Positions 62,434 through 64,000 of a DNA stretch of 64,000 nucleotides are shown in pieces. Origin of the DNA: Marinobacter shengliensis. GTDB taxonomy: Bacteria > Pseudomonadota > Gammaproteobacteria > Pseudomonadales > Oleiphilaceae. A program made the translations under genes and the position numbers. Position 1 is the first letter of the stretch, and every line of letters starts with the position of its first letter. The notes beneath the pieces were generated by a model. It was not told the DNA's origin. It saw only the letters and a program-made list of their open reading frames with translations, and did no database searches. The stretch is from NCBI RefSeq assembly GCF_003007715.1, contig NZ_PXNO01000028.1, positions 1 to 64,000 of the forward strand, given 5' to 3'.

Positions 62434-63485
62434 TGGCCGGCCAATCTGGCCGGCCCGGGGTCGGGATTGTTTCCGATGTGGTCCTGCAACGCCACCGGTT
62501 GCAGGCCGCCACCGGTAAATTCGGCCTGGAAGTGTCGTTTTCAGGCGATCCGTCCCGACTGATGGACTATCCGGAATTCCCGGATGCATGCCTGTGGCTG
62601 GTCACCCTGGAAGATGAGGCTGACCATCCAGCGCTGTTTGATCATTTGCTGGAAAATACCGACGCCCCGGTACTTTTCGGGGTTGATCAGGCGCCCAAAC
62701 CCGGCAGTACAGACTATTTCCGTTGGGAACGACGGCTTGTGGACAAGCTGGAGCAGCAACTTGGCCACCTGGAGGCCCTGGACACCGCCAGCGATCTGGA
62801 AGAATTGGTGGAGACCACACCGGCGCTTCATTCGGCACCGGAACTGCCTCGTTGGATTGCCCCGGCAGCGCCAGGCTCATTGGCAGAGGACGTCTGGGTG
62901 CTGGGCGCTTCCCTGGGCGGACCCGCTGCCGTCAAAACGTTTCTGGACAATCTGCCACCGGGATTGCCGGTGGGCTTTGTGTACGCGCAGCATATTGATG
63001 GCAACTTCACCGAGGTACTGACCCGGGTTCTTGGCCGACATGCCCACTACCAGCTCAAACGAGCGGAAGAAGGCTACCGGGTACGAAACGGTGATGTGGT
63101 GCTGATGCCGGTTGAGCGGGAATGGACGTTCGACACCCAGGGCCAACTGACAGAACGCAACACTCCCTGGCCTGGTCCCTATGGCCCGTCCATTGACCAG
63201 GTCTTGCTTAACGTCGCCGATTACTACGGCAAGCGTTGCCATGCCATCCTGTTTTCCGGCATGGGCAATGATGGCGCCATCGCAGCGCCCATGCTGAAAG
63301 CCTACGGCAGCCGCATCTGGGTGCAGGAAAGCAAGAGTTGCGGTAACAGTTCGATGCCGGATTCGGTCGCCGCTACCGGCTGCAGCAGCTTCTGCGGCAC
63401 ACCGGAGCAACTGGCGAAGGAACTGGTGAAAACCATTGAGAACAACTGCCTGCTCAAAAACCGGCAGAAACGGGATTCCGCCTGA
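62430..63485 (+). CDS. chpB: Chemoreceptor methylesterase ChpB (CheB type)
   Basis: 351 residues, overlapping chpA by ATGA. The C-terminal esterase domain has the full triad: Ser161 in LGASLGGP, His188 in YAQHID, and Asp281 in GMGNDGA. The N-terminal 115 residues look like a worn receiver: VGIVSDVV replaces the acidic pair and the expected phospho-Asp region reads LWLVTLEDE, so classical phosphorylation control is unlikely. It would remove methyl groups from PilJ. Confidence 0.93.
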   Translation: MMAGQSGRPGVGIVSDVVLQRHRLQAATGKFGLEVSFSGDPSRLMDYPEFPDACLWLVTLEDEADHPALFDHLLENTDAPVLFGVDQAPKPGSTDYFRWERRLVDKLEQQLGHLEALDTASDLEELVETTPALHSAPELPRWIAPAAPGSLAEDVWVLGASLGGPAAVKTFLDNLPPGLPVGFVYAQHIDGNFTEVLTRVLGRHAHYQLKRAEEGYRVRNGDVVLMPVEREWTFDTQGQLTERNTPWPGPYGPSIDQVLLNVADYYGKRCHAILFSGMGNDGAIAAPMLKAYGSRIWVQESKSCGNSSMPDSVAATGCSSFCGTPEQLAKELVKTIENNCLLKNRQKRDSA

Positions 63486-63496
63486 GGTAACACGTC

Positions 63497-63958
63497 ATGA
63501 AAGAGAACAGCCAGTCCCTCTCCTGTGTCATGATTCCGGTCAGCGACCGGCAACTATTGCTACCCAACGTGTCGATCGCGGAAGTGGTGGATTTTAACAG
63601 TACCGACGCCGGCGCCAGTACCCCGGAATGGCTGGTGGGCTTCCTGGACTGGCGCGGCCTGACACTGCCAGTCATCTCCTATGACGCAGCCAACGGCGGA
63701 ACACTGACCGTACCCGGAGACAACCGGGGCAGAATCATTGTGCTCAACACCATCGGTGACAGCCATCAGCAGGCCCCGTTCATGGCGCTGGTCACCCAGG
63801 GCATTCCCAGCCAGGCCCGACTGGTGGAAGAGCAGATCCGGAAACTGGACGGCGAAGCCGGACCGGCCGATCTCATGCAGGTGGAAGTCGACGGCGAAGC
63901 CGCCTGGATTCCCAACCTCGAGTACCTGGAGTCACTGGCGATAACCGCCAGGCACTGA
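63497..63958 (+). CDS. chpC: CheW-like protein ChpC
   Basis: 153 residues with a CheW-like fold: LSCVMIPVSDRQLLLPNVSI, WLVGFLDWRGLTLPVISY and GRIIVLNTIG. It is the second adaptor of the Pil-Chp system and lies 11 bp after chpB. GAGG lies ahead of the ATG. Only 42 bases follow to the window end, with nothing recognisable. Confidence 0.92.
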   Translation: MKENSQSLSCVMIPVSDRQLLLPNVSIAEVVDFNSTDAGASTPEWLVGFLDWRGLTLPVISYDAANGGTLTVPGDNRGRIIVLNTIGDSHQQAPFMALVTQGIPSQARLVEEQIRKLDGEAGPADLMQVEVDGEAAWIPNLEYLESLAITARH

Positions 63959-64000
63959 TGACCACCCGGTCACAGCCGTAGCAGTACTGCCTGCAAATGT

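Noticed and set aside
1..64000. tRNA, rRNA, CRISPR arrays, insertion sequences and prophage genes
   Set aside because: None was recognised by eye on either strand; no transposase or phage structural gene apart from the phage-like T6SS parts and the orphan SAM-like domain.

Overview
This GC-rich window reads as chromosome from a marine gammaproteobacterium close to Marinobacter. That placement is inferred from protein likeness and gene order, not from an alignment. The right end has the same gene order as the Pseudomonas aeruginosa block pyrC'-pyrB-pyrR-ruvX-algH-tonB-gshB / pilGHIJK-chpABC. The middle carries the gammaproteobacterial sets yrfG-hslR-hslO-pckA and ftsYEX-rpoH.

Layout. (1) 1-21040, all on the minus strand: a type VI secretion system (T6SS) in the Vibrio cholerae order, read right to left as tssB, tssC, tssE, tssF, tssG, tagH(fha), tssJ, tssK, tssL, clpV, vasH, vasI, tssA, tssM, vgrG (vgrG is cut by the window edge). 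It encodes sheath, baseplate, membrane complex, sheath-recycling ATPase, a sigma-54 activator and the spike. No hcp or PAAR gene is visible. (2) 21.3-28.8 kb: housekeeping and small unknown genes (acyl-CoA-binding protein, an orphan integrase SAM-like domain, greB, a two-component pair, hydroxypyruvate isomerase with tartronate-semialdehyde reductase, rpoH). (3) 29-39.3 kb: ftsX-ftsE-ftsY, rsmD, an acyl desaturase with a FabR-like operator, mutM, yrfG-hslR-hslO, pckA. (4) 39.4-44.2 kb: an unusual TRAP-type transporter (fused permease, TatT-like lipoprotein, binding protein) split by a divergent hupB gene. (5) 44.4-50.1 kb: pyrimidine genes, ruvX, algH, tonB and gshB on the minus strand. (6) 50.4-64 kb: the complete Pil-Chp chemosensory system for twitching motility, including a 2,532-residue ChpA.

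The most unusual signal is not a gene. Three intergenic elements (8646-8750, 18265-18365, 27706-27818) share a constant inner core but have long outer arms that differ completely between copies while staying perfectly self-complementary within each copy. An inner mini-hairpin also changes sequence but keeps its pairing. Two of these elements, a tandem half-copy, and a long hairpin of a second design (18440-18531) sit inside the T6SS gene run, in front of vasH and between tssE and tssF. They look like a structure-conserved repeat family that may act as mobile hairpin, terminator or attenuator.
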